DNA of 64,000 bases. Source: an uncultured Granulosicoccus sp. (GTDB lineage Bacteria > Pseudomonadota > Gammaproteobacteria > Granulosicoccales > Granulosicoccaceae). Positions within the stretch are counted from its first letter, which is position 1. Every line of letters starts with the position of its first letter. Made by a program: the position numbers and the translations under genes. Positions 1 through 7,312 of this stretch are shown piece after piece. The stretch is from contig CANMQI010000007.1 in assembly GCA_947499955.1 (NCBI GenBank), positions 248,001-312,000 on the forward strand, given 5' to 3'. The notes under the pieces are model-generated. The model worked only from the letters and a program-made list of their open reading frames with translations, made no database searches and had not been told where the DNA came from.

Positions 1-729
1 GAGGCTGAAGAAATCCTGGCTCATGAGGATCGTGCTCGCAAGCTGGTGCAGCGTGCCGGACGGGGCCAGCTCGGGCGATTGCGTATCGGCTTTCTCGGTT
101 CGGCTTGTCAGTCCTTTCTTCCCCGGCTGGTATGGCGATATTCTGCGGAGTATCCCGATGTGCAGATCTCATTGTCGGAAATGCCCGCCGTTGATCAGCT
201 ACAAGCGCTCAACGAGGGTCGCCTGGATATTTCGCTGGCCCGTGGCCTGCAATCCTCGGCGCCAGAGCGCATCAGAAGCATCGATGTCTACACTGATCGA
301 CTGATGGCGTTCGTCCCGCAGAGTCACCCGCTAGCGTCGGAAAAAAGGATCTCACTGGAAGAATTGGCCAATGAGCCCTTCGTGTTGTACAACCGGTCCG
401 GATCGACGACCTTGTTTGATCTAGCCATCAGCGTCTGCCGTACGGCCGGGTTTTCACCGGAGATCATTCAGCAGGCCAATACCATGCAGACCATGTTGAC
501 CAGTGTGGCTTCCTGTCTGGGTGTTGCCATCGCACCCGCTTGCGTCTGCAAGCTGGATATGACCGGCTGCCGGGGCTTGCAGTTTCGAGAAAGAATGCCC
601 CCGATCCCGTTCAAGCTGCACTACCAGTCCAGTGATGCCGAACCGACAACCGCCGCTTTTGTGCAACTGGTCGAGGCGGCTCGCAAGGAAATTCGAGACG
701 AGATGAATGCATCGCGGAAGAGGCCTTGA
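1..729 (+). CDS. LysR-family transcriptional regulator, 5'-truncated
   Basis: The reading frame is open from the first base of the window, so the N-terminal helix-turn-helix lies outside; what remains (about 242 residues) is the end of the linker helix and the effector-binding domain. The line LGRLRIGFLGSACQSFLPRLV is the typical start of a LysR substrate-binding domain, followed by a strand ending FVPQSHPLA and the late motif MLTSVASCLGVAIAPA. This matches the aromatic-degradation (CatR/BenM-like) branch in outline, but the ligand cannot be told. The gene ends 18 bases before the stop codon of the convergent small membrane gene. Confidence is high for the family and low for the regulated pathway. 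Confidence 0.85.
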   Translation, partial: EAEEILAHEDRARKLVQRAGRGQLGRLRIGFLGSACQSFLPRLVWRYSAEYPDVQISLSEMPAVDQLQALNEGRLDISLARGLQSSAPERIRSIDVYTDRLMAFVPQSHPLASEKRISLEELANEPFVLYNRSGSTTLFDLAISVCRTAGFSPEIIQQANTMQTMLTSVASCLGVAIAPACVCKLDMTGCRGLQFRERMPPIPFKLHYQSSDAEPTTAAFVQLVEAARKEIRDEMNASRKRP

Positions 730-747
730 AGAAGCTCCCAAAGCCCC

Positions 748-894
748 TCATTGACCGATAGGTAGCACCAGCAGGATCAACCACCACAGGCCCAGGGCGA
801 TCAGTATCGTCGGTATATGGCCTATACCGATCTTGCCGTGAAAGCGATGTACATCCTGTCGGTCAGGTTGAAGGACGAGTTCCTTGTTGTTCAT
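748..894 (-). CDS. Small single-pass membrane protein, 48 residues
   Basis: An ATG frame of 48 codons plus stop on the minus strand, preceded by a plausible ribosome binding site (GGAG about nine bases upstream). The protein starts MNNKELVLQPDRQDVHRF, has a short polar N-terminus, then one hydrophobic segment (about residues 27-46) containing GLWWLILLVLP. No family is recognised. It stands alone between a truncated LysR gene (convergent) and a 500-base intergenic stretch. Its size, hydrophobic helix and good ribosome binding site argue for a real small membrane protein, but there is no conservation evidence available here. Confidence 0.45.
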   Translation of the reverse strand: MNNKELVLQPDRQDVHRFHGKIGIGHIPTILIALGLWWLILLVLPIGQ

Positions 895-1398
895 GATTGA
901 CACTCCGTTCCGTTGCATTTCCTGCCTGTCATCCTGGATGCGCTTGCCGGCGTGGCTGGTGAACGGCTACCGGCATGGCCGGTGACTATTCACTACCTGC
1001 GAAGCGGTCTCGCCTGCGTGCTCGCCCTGACGTGTTCTGTCGGGCAAGGCGGTTACGAAAAACAGCGCACCCCTGGTGGGTTGATGACAAAAGGGTCGTG
1101 ACGGCTACATTTCAATGATGCATCACGTCGATGTGGGGCAGGGAGTATCCCCACAATACTTTGGGTGAGGACTGGACTTTCGTAGGGTGGTGCTCAGCAC
1201 CTGTCAGAATCGATAACGCATGATCCGGGCCCTTTCGCCGATATCGACTCTCGTCGTGCGATCACTCAGCCTGGAGCTGCAAGAACATCGCGCTCATGGC
1301 GGCGCATTGCCATGGATTCCAGCTAGTGTGATAGAACTGAATCCTGCACAGTCGTTGCAGCACGTCTGCACAGTCGATGCACCACACTCGAGGTTGAA
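895..1398. other. Intergenic region, 504 bases, with hairpins and a direct repeat
   Basis: No convincing gene lies here; short open frames lack ribosome binding sites and family resemblance. Visible structure: a hairpin-capable repeat GCCCTGAC/GTCGGGC at 1024-1045, a 10-bp palindrome TGATGCATCA at 1116-1125, a perfect 7-bp inverted repeat TGTGGGG/CCCCACA at 1132-1155, and the duplicated 20-mer at 1344-1385. It probably contains the promoters of the divergent small gene and of the SDR gene at 1399. Confidence 0.5.
1344..1385 (+). promoter_or_regulatory. Duplicated 20-bp sequence upstream of the SDR gene (candidate operator)
   Basis: Two copies of CTGCACAGTCG[T/A]TGCA[G/C]CAC, at 1344-1363 and 1366-1385, agree at 18 of 20 positions. 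They are offset by 22 bp, about two helical turns, which would place two protein dimers on one DNA face. The second copy ends 13 bases before the ATG at 1399 and leaves the GAGG ribosome binding site free. The binding protein is unknown. Confidence 0.45.
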
Positions 1399-2127
1399 AT
1401 GTCTGAAAAATTGCAAGGCAAGGTCGCGGCCGTTACGGGGGCAGCATCGGGTATCGGACTGGCCTCGGCCGAAGCGATGATTGCAGAAGGGGCGCGAGTT
1501 GCCCTGATCGATCGTGATCAGGAAGCGCTGGATGCCCTGCAGGAAAAGCACGGTGATGCCGTGATCCCCCTGCTCATCGACCTGCTTGACCCCAAGAGCT
1601 GTGCCACCTTGCTGCCACGTGTTCTCGATGCTGCCGGGCGTCTGGATATCCTGCACGCCAACGCCGGGCTCTACGTCGGCGGGGATCTGGTGGATGCCGA
1701 CAACGATGCCATCGACAGGATGCTCAACCTGAACATCAACGTGGTCATGAAGAATGTTCGCGATGTATTGCCGCACATGATCGAACGCGGCGAAGGCGAC
1801 ATCGTGGTCACCAGCTCGCTGGCGGCGCATTTCCCGACTCCATGGGAACCGGTCTACGCCTCGTCGAAGTGGGCGGTCAACTGCTTTGTGCAGACCATAC
1901 GCCGGCAGGTCTTCAAGCACGGTATACGGGTGGGCTCTGTCTCTCCGGGGCCGGTGATCAGTGCGCTGCTGGCCGACTGGCCTGCAGAGAAACTGCAGGA
2001 AGCCAAGGATGCCGGCAGCCTGATCGAGCCCAGCGAGGTGGCCGATGCCGTGATCTACATGCTGACGCGCCGCCGCGGGGTCACCATTCGCGACATGATC
2101 ATCATGCCGTCGAGTTTCGATCTCTAG
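1399..2127 (+). CDS. Short-chain dehydrogenase, ribitol 2-dehydrogenase-like
   Basis: A 242-residue classical SDR that would use NAD(P). It has the cofactor motif TGAASGIG (residues 14-21), the NAG motif in LHANAGLYVGG, and the catalytic YASSK with the upstream serine in VVTSSLAAH. The stretches LDILHANAG, NLNIN, WEPVY, IRRQVFKHGIRVG and the ending VTIRDMIIMPSSFDL closely resemble enterobacterial ribitol 2-dehydrogenase (ribitol to D-ribulose) as I remember it, so a polyol substrate is the best guess. The start has GAGG six bases upstream. A duplicated operator-like sequence precedes it. No kinase or transporter for a pentitol pathway is adjacent, so the physiological substrate remains uncertain. 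Confidence 0.8.
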   Translation: MSEKLQGKVAAVTGAASGIGLASAEAMIAEGARVALIDRDQEALDALQEKHGDAVIPLLIDLLDPKSCATLLPRVLDAAGRLDILHANAGLYVGGDLVDADNDAIDRMLNLNINVVMKNVRDVLPHMIERGEGDIVVTSSLAAHFPTPWEPVYASSKWAVNCFVQTIRRQVFKHGIRVGSVSPGPVISALLADWPAEKLQEAKDAGSLIEPSEVADAVIYMLTRRRGVTIRDMIIMPSSFDL

Positions 2128-2138
2128 TGGGCTGATGT

Positions 2139-3365
2139 CTACAGCGACTTTCTCGGCTCGACCACCGCACTGGCAAACACCAGGCCCGCGACCAGTGACA
2201 TGAACAGCAGGAAGGATTGCACGCCGATATTGTCGACGGACAGGAACTGCTTGCTCGAGATCACATCATCCAGACCCACATACAACTTGCTGCCTGGCAC
2301 CAGAACGACAATGCCCGGCAAGGTCACCACCGCCGCTGGCAAGTTGCGCCAGCGCGCAAACAGATTGGCATAGGCGCCGACGGCGAATGCGCCGAGAAAT
2401 GCGCCCAATGTGGTGCCCCAGGCGGTCGTGACGACCGTACTGACAGCATAGGCCAGGACACCGGCGGCCACGCCCCAGGGAGCGTCGACCAGGCGTGCCT
2501 TGAACACCACAGAGAGCCCACCGGCCAGCAGTAGAACGGCCGGCCAGACAGTCCAGAGAGGGACATGAAAATCATCAACAGGGAGTGTTTCTCCCCATAG
2601 CAGTACGCCGATGGCGACGCCCAGAACCGTGCCGAAGTACAGCTTGAACAGCACCATCAGGGAATCCATGATGCGCGCCGTGCCTGAAATCAGTTCTCTG
2701 GCGGCCAGCTCGCGAAATCCCATGGCCAGGGACAGTCCCGGTATGAAGATGATGATGCTGGAGAGCACGATCAATGGCTGGTTGATACCCGGGTCCAGAC
2801 GAGTGATACCCACGGCAAGGACGGCGACCACGGTCGCAGCCAGCGGCTCGAGCATGCTGGACACCCGGTGTGAACGGTTCGCCCAGGCGACGAAGACATA
2901 GACCAGCATGGAGAGTGTGCCGGCCCACAGGACATCGTTCCAGCTGCCACGCATCAGCATGGAAAAGGCACTGCCCAGCAGAATGAAGGCGAACAGTGTC
3001 ACCAGCTCGGAGTAGGGAGAACCGGCACTTTCAATCTCCTTCAGGCCGGCCTTCGCCTCTTCCAGCGTGCATTTTCCGGCAACCAGTTCGCTGACCAGAA
3101 TATCGGTTCGCGCCAGCGAAGCCAGATCCAGGTCACCCGGCTTCACCCGCATGGAGTAGTTGTAGACGTCATCATCCGGGGCGCCCTCGACCCACAGACA
3201 GTAAGTCAGTGTCGTCGGGCTGACCAGAAAGTAACCATCGAGATCCAGATGCGAGGCAACGGTCTTCAGGTGCGCTTCGAGTCGAAAGGCCGGCGTGCCG
3301 TATTTGTGCAGCATCTCGCCGAGCTTGATGACAAACGAGCACTGTTGCTTGAAGGAAAGGGCCAT
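2139..3365 (-). CDS. ThrE-family threonine/serine exporter
   Basis: A 408-residue polytopic inner-membrane protein. The N-terminal half carries a cytosolic domain (about residues 1-120, including GTPAFRLEAHLK and YCLWVEG) followed by membrane helices with the motif IIIFIPGLSLAMGFRELAA, typical of the ThrE/YjjP domain. The C-terminal half (about 265-400) is the second ThrE domain (YjjB-like), ending in another pore-like motif VTLPGIVVLVPGS. Both parts fused in one chain is the actinobacterial and proteobacterial single-protein arrangement. Family members export threonine and serine using the proton gradient. It lies near, but not in an operon with, hom-thrC, which suggests a link to threonine overflow by inference only. 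Confidence 0.85.
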   Translation of the reverse strand: MALSFKQQCSFVIKLGEMLHKYGTPAFRLEAHLKTVASHLDLDGYFLVSPTTLTYCLWVEGAPDDDVYNYSMRVKPGDLDLASLARTDILVSELVAGKCTLEEAKAGLKEIESAGSPYSELVTLFAFILLGSAFSMLMRGSWNDVLWAGTLSMLVYVFVAWANRSHRVSSMLEPLAATVVAVLAVGITRLDPGINQPLIVLSSIIIFIPGLSLAMGFRELAARELISGTARIMDSLMVLFKLYFGTVLGVAIGVLLWGETLPVDDFHVPLWTVWPAVLLLAGGLSVVFKARLVDAPWGVAAGVLAYAVSTVVTTAWGTTLGAFLGAFAVGAYANLFARWRNLPAAVVTLPGIVVLVPGSKLYVGLDDVISSKQFLSVDNIGVQSFLLFMSLVAGLVFASAVVEPRKSL

Positions 3366-3408
3366 GGAACAGAAACTCGCCTGAGATGAGCTAACGGTAA
3401 ATCAATAA

Positions 3409-3795
3409 TCATTCCTTTATCTGTATCAGCGCCGCTGCCACCGGTCGATATTCGTTCACCAGCACGCTGTAGGTTCGGCAGGCTGCCCGTGTATTCATCA
3501 CTTCCATCGCCACACCGTGCTTTCGCAGTTCGGCCATTAGTGAAAAATCGGGGAAGATGTGTTGATCACCCGAGCCCAGCAGCAGGATTTCCGGTTTGTC
3601 GGCCTCCGGAACGTCAAGGATCGGGTCGAAATGGGCCAGTGTCAGGCTCTTCAGGTCACCATCGAACCAGTCTTGCACCACGCTGGTGCGGGTAATGATG
3701 ATGTTGCTGGTGTAATCCTGCCCGTTGACACCCAGCACACCCTTGCCGTAATTGCTGATCAGGTTTTGATCAGAAGTCTCTAGATGCATTTTCAT
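3409..3795 (-). CDS. Mth938-domain protein (DUF498/NDUFAF3-like)
   Basis: A 128-residue protein beginning MKMHLETSDQNLISNYGKG. Family features are VLGVNGQDYTSNIIIT near the N-terminus, PEILLLGSGDQHIFP in the middle and the late MNTRAACRTYSVLVNE, all characteristic of the Mth938/NDUFAF3 fold. The eukaryotic relative assists respiratory complex I assembly; bacterial function is not established. A longer frame begins at 3831, but the start at 3795 was chosen because the upstream residues are not family-like and would overlap the hom promoter. It is divergent from hom with about 70 bases between start codons. Confidence 0.75.
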   Translation of the reverse strand: MKMHLETSDQNLISNYGKGVLGVNGQDYTSNIIITRTSVVQDWFDGDLKSLTLAHFDPILDVPEADKPEILLLGSGDQHIFPDFSLMAELRKHGVAMEVMNTRAACRTYSVLVNEYRPVAAALIQIKE

Positions 3796-3800
3796 CCCTG

Positions 3801-3806
3801 TATAAT
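3801..3806 (+). promoter_or_regulatory. Candidate -10 element for hom
   Basis: A perfect TATAAT sits 58 bases upstream of the hom start codon in the divergent gap between the Mth938 gene and hom. No good -35 hexamer is seen at 16-18 bp, so the promoter would depend on an activator or be weak. A GC-rich run with CCCGGGCCCGGG follows at the expected transcription start. Confidence 0.4.
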
Positions 3807-3863
3807 AAGCGCCCCGGGCCCGGGTGAACACCTGTAGAGCTCAATCATAGGCAGGAGATTTTC

Positions 3864-5201
3864 TTGAAACCGGTATCAATTGGCCTCTTGGGGCTTGGCA
3901 CGGTGGGGCAGGGTGTGGCCAACATACTGCTTCGCAATTCCGCTGAAATTGAACGCCGGACCGGTCGTCCCATTCGTGTGACGCGGGCGGCGGTGCGTAA
4001 TCAGGGCAAGGCAGAAGCGCTGGAGCTGGGCATCGACATCACCACGGATGCCGACAGCCTCGTCAGCGATCCGGATATCGACATTGTCTGTGAGGCCATG
4101 GGCGGCGAAGATCCTGCGCTGCAACTGCTGCACAGTGCCATTGCCAACGGCAAGCATGTCATCACTGCCAACAAGGCGCTGATCGCGGTACACGGCAACG
4201 AGTTGCTGCAGGCCGCTCGCGACAAGGGGGTGACCGTGTCCTACGAGTCAGCGGTTGCCGGCGGCATACCGATCATCAAGGCGCTGCGCGAAGGATTGGC
4301 CGCCAATCGCATCCAGTGGCTCGCCGGTATCATCAACGGTACGGGCAACTTCATTCTCAGTGAAATGGCCGAGAAGGGTCGCAGCTTCGATGATGTGCTG
4401 GCCGAGGCCCAGGCACTGGGTTACGCCGAGGCCGATCCCACCTTCGATGTGGAAGGCATCGATGCCGCCCACAAGCTGACCATCATGGCTTCGGTGGCCT
4501 TCGGTATGCCGCTGCAGTTCGATGCCGTCTATACCGAAGGTATCAGTCAGGTAACGCGCGAAGATGTCGAATTTGCCGAGGAACTGGGTTATCGCATCAA
4601 GCACCTGGGACTGGCTCGCAAACGTCAGGATGGCGTGGAACTGCGCGTGCATCCCACGCTGATTCCCGAAAAGCGGTTGCTGGCCAACGTCAATGGCGTG
4701 ATGAACGCGGTACTGGTGCATGGCGATGCTGTCGGCCCCACTCTGTACTACGGTGCCGGTGCGGGCTCGGAGCCCACGGGCTCTGCAGTGGTGGCGGACA
4801 TCATCGATGTCGTACGTGGCCTGGACGCTGATCCTGCGCATCGTGTGCCCATGCTGGCGTTCCAGGACGATGCTCTGACACCCCACGTCATGCTCGACAC
4901 AAAGGATTATCTGTCGGCCTACTATTTGCGTCTGCACGCCCTGGATCAACCCGGTGTGCTGGCAACGGTTACGGATATCTTCGGCAAACTGGGTATCAGC
5001 ATCGAGGCCATCATGCAGAAGGAGCCGGAAATGGCCGATTCCGGTGAATCCTCCGATGAATCCGGTGAGGTGCCGGTCGTGCCCATCATCCTGCTGACAC
5101 GACGAGTACGTGAAGGGCTGATCGAGCAGGCCATCGAACGCATCCAGGCCTTGACCACCATCACGCAGCCAGTGACGCGTATCCGTGTGGAGTCACTGTA
5201 A
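3864..5201 (+). CDS. hom: Homoserine dehydrogenase
   Basis: A 445-residue cytoplasmic enzyme that reduces aspartate semialdehyde to homoserine with NAD(P)H, the branch point to threonine and methionine. The nucleotide-binding motif GLLGLGTVGQGV is at residues 8-19; ESAVAGGIPIIKALREGL and IINGTGNFILSEM are catalytic-domain signatures, and the lysine of GLARKRQDG region follows. The C-terminal ACT domain (about residues 350-440) begins YYLRLHALDQPGVLATVTDIF and is the likely threonine-sensing part. It contains a short acidic, serine-rich insertion (about residues 392-404) within the ACT domain. The start is TTG at 3864, supported by AGGAG at 3853-3857; no ATG is better placed. thrC follows after 103 bases. 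Confidence 0.97.
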   Translation: MKPVSIGLLGLGTVGQGVANILLRNSAEIERRTGRPIRVTRAAVRNQGKAEALELGIDITTDADSLVSDPDIDIVCEAMGGEDPALQLLHSAIANGKHVITANKALIAVHGNELLQAARDKGVTVSYESAVAGGIPIIKALREGLAANRIQWLAGIINGTGNFILSEMAEKGRSFDDVLAEAQALGYAEADPTFDVEGIDAAHKLTIMASVAFGMPLQFDAVYTEGISQVTREDVEFAEELGYRIKHLGLARKRQDGVELRVHPTLIPEKRLLANVNGVMNAVLVHGDAVGPTLYYGAGAGSEPTGSAVVADIIDVVRGLDADPAHRVPMLAFQDDALTPHVMLDTKDYLSAYYLRLHALDQPGVLATVTDIFGKLGISIEAIMQKEPEMADSGESSDESGEVPVVPIILLTRRVREGLIEQAIERIQALTTITQPVTRIRVESL

Positions 5202-5270
5202 GCTCGGTCGAATGAATCATTTTGCCTGTCGGTAGTCGCACTAGCGTCAGAGTCATCATCTCAGTAAAAC

Positions 5271-5289
5271 TGCCGGGGCTGTCCCGGCA
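5271..5289 (+). promoter_or_regulatory. Hairpin in the hom-thrC spacer
   Basis: TGCCGGG (5271-5277) and CCCGGCA (5283-5289) form a perfect 7-bp stem with a 5-base loop, ending 15 bases before the thrC ATG. There is no U-tract, so it is unlikely to be a strong terminator; it may affect translation initiation or mRNA processing between hom and thrC. Confidence 0.4.
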
Positions 5290-5304
5290 CCAGAGTCTTT
5301 CACC

Positions 5305-6447
5305 ATGTCTGCATCATCCAAACGTGCCGCCCTCTACACCGGTCTGATCGATCGTTATCGGGATCGTCTGCCGGTCAGTGACAGCACACCGATCATCTCC
5401 CTTTGTGAAGGGGATACGCCGTTGATCCGGCTCAACAACATTCCGCGCGAGCTGGAAATCGATGCCGAGATCTACGTCAAGTACGAAGGCCTGAACCCGA
5501 CCGCCTCCTTCAAGGACCGCGGCATGACCATGGCAGTCAGCAAGGCGGCCGAAGAAGGCTCGAAAGCCATTGTCTGCGCCTCTACCGGAAATACCTCGGC
5601 CGCCGCCGCGGCTTATGCGGCGCGTGCCGGCATGACCGCTTTCGTGCTGATTCCCGAAGGCAAGATTGCAATGGGCAAGCTGGCGCAGGCCATCGCTCAC
5701 GGTGCGGTCGTGCTGCAGATCAAGGGTAATTTCGATGACGGCATGCGTCTGGTCAAGGAAGTGGCTGGCGAGGCCCCGGTGACCATCGTCAACTCCATCA
5801 ACCCCTACCGCTTGCAGGGCCAGAAGACCGCCGCTTTCGAAATCGTTGAAGCGCTGGGCCGTGCGCCCGACTATCACTGCATTCCGGTGGGCAATGCCGG
5901 CAACATCTCCGGCTACTGGATCGGTTTCAGTGAGGCGACGGGCCAGACTACCGCCTCATGCAACCTGTTCGAAGGCGCCGAGAACTGCCCCTATCTGCTG
6001 GAAGCCATGACCGATAAACGTCCCGTCATGGTGGGTTACCAGGCTGATGGTGCGGCACCTTTCCTGCGCAACGAGCCGGTACTGAGTCCCGAGACACTGG
6101 CCACGGCTATCCGTATCGGCAATCCGCAGAGCTGGGATCTGGCCCATGCCGCCGTCAACGAGTCCGGTGGCTGGTTCGATGAAGTCAGTGATGAAGAGCT
6201 GCTGGCTACTCAGGCCATGCTGGCCCGGCGTGAAGGCGTATTCTGCGAACCGGCCTCAGCCGTTTCCCTGTGCGGCACTCTGCGCGACCTGAAGTCCGGC
6301 AAGATCCCTGCCGGCAGCCTGATCACCTGCACCCTGACAGGCCATGGTCTGAAGGATCCGGACATCGCCATCCGTGGACACGAAGCGGTGGAAACCGTCC
6401 AGGCAGAACTGGGTGCCGTGAAGGACGCCATTCTGCGCAATATCTGA
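5305..6447 (+). CDS. thrC: Threonine synthase
   Basis: A 380-residue PLP enzyme that converts O-phosphohomoserine to threonine. The PLP-binding lysine is K70 in NPTASFKDRGM. The phosphate-binding loop is IPVGNAGNISGYW and the dehydratase-fold signature CASTGNTSAAAAAYAARAGM follows the lysine. The length fits the short (plant/Bacillus-like type II) threonine synthases rather than the longer E. coli-like ThrC, a common arrangement with this type of Hom. Ribosome binding upstream of the ATG is weak, and a hairpin sits just before it. With hom it forms a two-gene threonine operon; no thrB homoserine kinase is seen in the window. Confidence 0.95.
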   Translation: MSASSKRAALYTGLIDRYRDRLPVSDSTPIISLCEGDTPLIRLNNIPRELEIDAEIYVKYEGLNPTASFKDRGMTMAVSKAAEEGSKAIVCASTGNTSAAAAAYAARAGMTAFVLIPEGKIAMGKLAQAIAHGAVVLQIKGNFDDGMRLVKEVAGEAPVTIVNSINPYRLQGQKTAAFEIVEALGRAPDYHCIPVGNAGNISGYWIGFSEATGQTTASCNLFEGAENCPYLLEAMTDKRPVMVGYQADGAAPFLRNEPVLSPETLATAIRIGNPQSWDLAHAAVNESGGWFDEVSDEELLATQAMLARREGVFCEPASAVSLCGTLRDLKSGKIPAGSLITCTLTGHGLKDPDIAIRGHEAVETVQAELGAVKDAILRNI

Positions 6448-6459
6448 TCGGGCCTTGCT

Positions 6460-6485
6460 CTGGCTGCTGGTTCTACGGCAGCCAG
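6460..6485 (+). terminator. Hairpin after thrC, probable terminator
   Basis: CTGGCTGC (6460-6467) pairs perfectly with GCAGCCAG (6478-6485) around a 10-base loop, followed by GCTTTGTC. It starts 13 bases after the thrC stop codon, in the gap between convergent thrC and aat. The T-run is short, so efficiency is uncertain. Confidence 0.5.
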
Positions 6486-6612
6486 GCTTTGTCATTGAGT
6501 GGCCAGACGATGGTTCAATCGATCATCGCTCTGGTGGCTTTGTGTGATTTGTCAGCGGCGCCTGCAGCAGGATGAATGCTGCGCAGTGTCCATACCTGTC
6601 CGGCGCAGGCTC

Positions 6613-7305
6613 TCAGGCGGAATGGGGCAGCGGTACAGGAGATTCGACGGGAAAGTCCCCGTATTCATTGAGCAGATGCAGATAGTGTTCGCGCTTGATG
6701 GTGCTGGCACCCATGCTGGCCAGGTGTGGCGTCTCCAGCTGGCAATCGATCAGTTTGTAGCGACCGGACTGCGCCAGGTGCACCAGCGCCACCTTCGAGG
6801 CGTCACGTTCGGTGGAGAACATGGATTCGCCCACGAAGACTCGACCCATGCGAATGCCGTAGAGCCCACCGACCAGCCGGTGACCTTTCCAGACTTCCAG
6901 TGAACGGGCAATGCCCAGTGTGTTCAGGTGACAATACGCCTCTATCATCTCATCGGTGATCCAGGTGCCACTGCTCCCCGAGCGAGGAGCACCGCATTGC
7001 TTCATGACTTCCCGGTAGGCCAGGTTTTCAGTGACTTCCAGGCCTGCGTTACGCAGGGTCTTGCGCAAGCTGCGCGATACGCGGATATCTTCCGGCCAGA
7101 TGACGCAGCGCGGGTCGGGTGACCACCACAGAATGGGCTCGCCGGCTTCAAACCAGGGAAAAACACCGGCACGGTAGGCCGCCAGCAGTCGTCTCGGGCT
7201 GAGATTGCCGCCCGCCATCAGCAACCCGTTCGGCTCCGACAAGGCCGTACAGGTCGATGGAAACGGGGTTACATCGTCATCCGGAGCCAGAAACGGAATC
7301 GGCAT
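6613..7305 (-). CDS. aat: Leucyl/phenylalanyl-tRNA-protein transferase
   Basis: About 230 residues from the start chosen at 7305 (MPIPFLAPDDD). The enzyme transfers Leu or Phe from aminoacyl-tRNA to N-terminal Arg/Lys of proteins, marking them for ClpAP (N-degron pathway). Diagnostic motifs are FPSTCTALSEPNGLLMAGGNLSPRRLL region, YRAGVFPWF, ILWWSPDPRCV, GTWITDEMIEAYCHLNTLGIARSLEVW and FVGESMFS. A longer frame to 7416 exists but would overlap the upstream gene's end, and the family starts near FPS. The start lies 7 bases after the stop of the upstream FemAB-like gene, so the two are co-transcribed. Confidence 0.95.
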   Translation of the reverse strand: MPIPFLAPDDDVTPFPSTCTALSEPNGLLMAGGNLSPRRLLAAYRAGVFPWFEAGEPILWWSPDPRCVIWPEDIRVSRSLRKTLRNAGLEVTENLAYREVMKQCGAPRSGSSGTWITDEMIEAYCHLNTLGIARSLEVWKGHRLVGGLYGIRMGRVFVGESMFSTERDASKVALVHLAQSGRYKLIDCQLETPHLASMGASTIKREHYLHLLNEYGDFPVESPVPLPHSA

Positions 7306-7312
7306 ACAGGGC

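Noticed and set aside
913..1101. A 62-codon open frame on the plus strand
   Set aside because: No ribosome binding site, no family resemblance, and it runs through hairpin-forming sequence.
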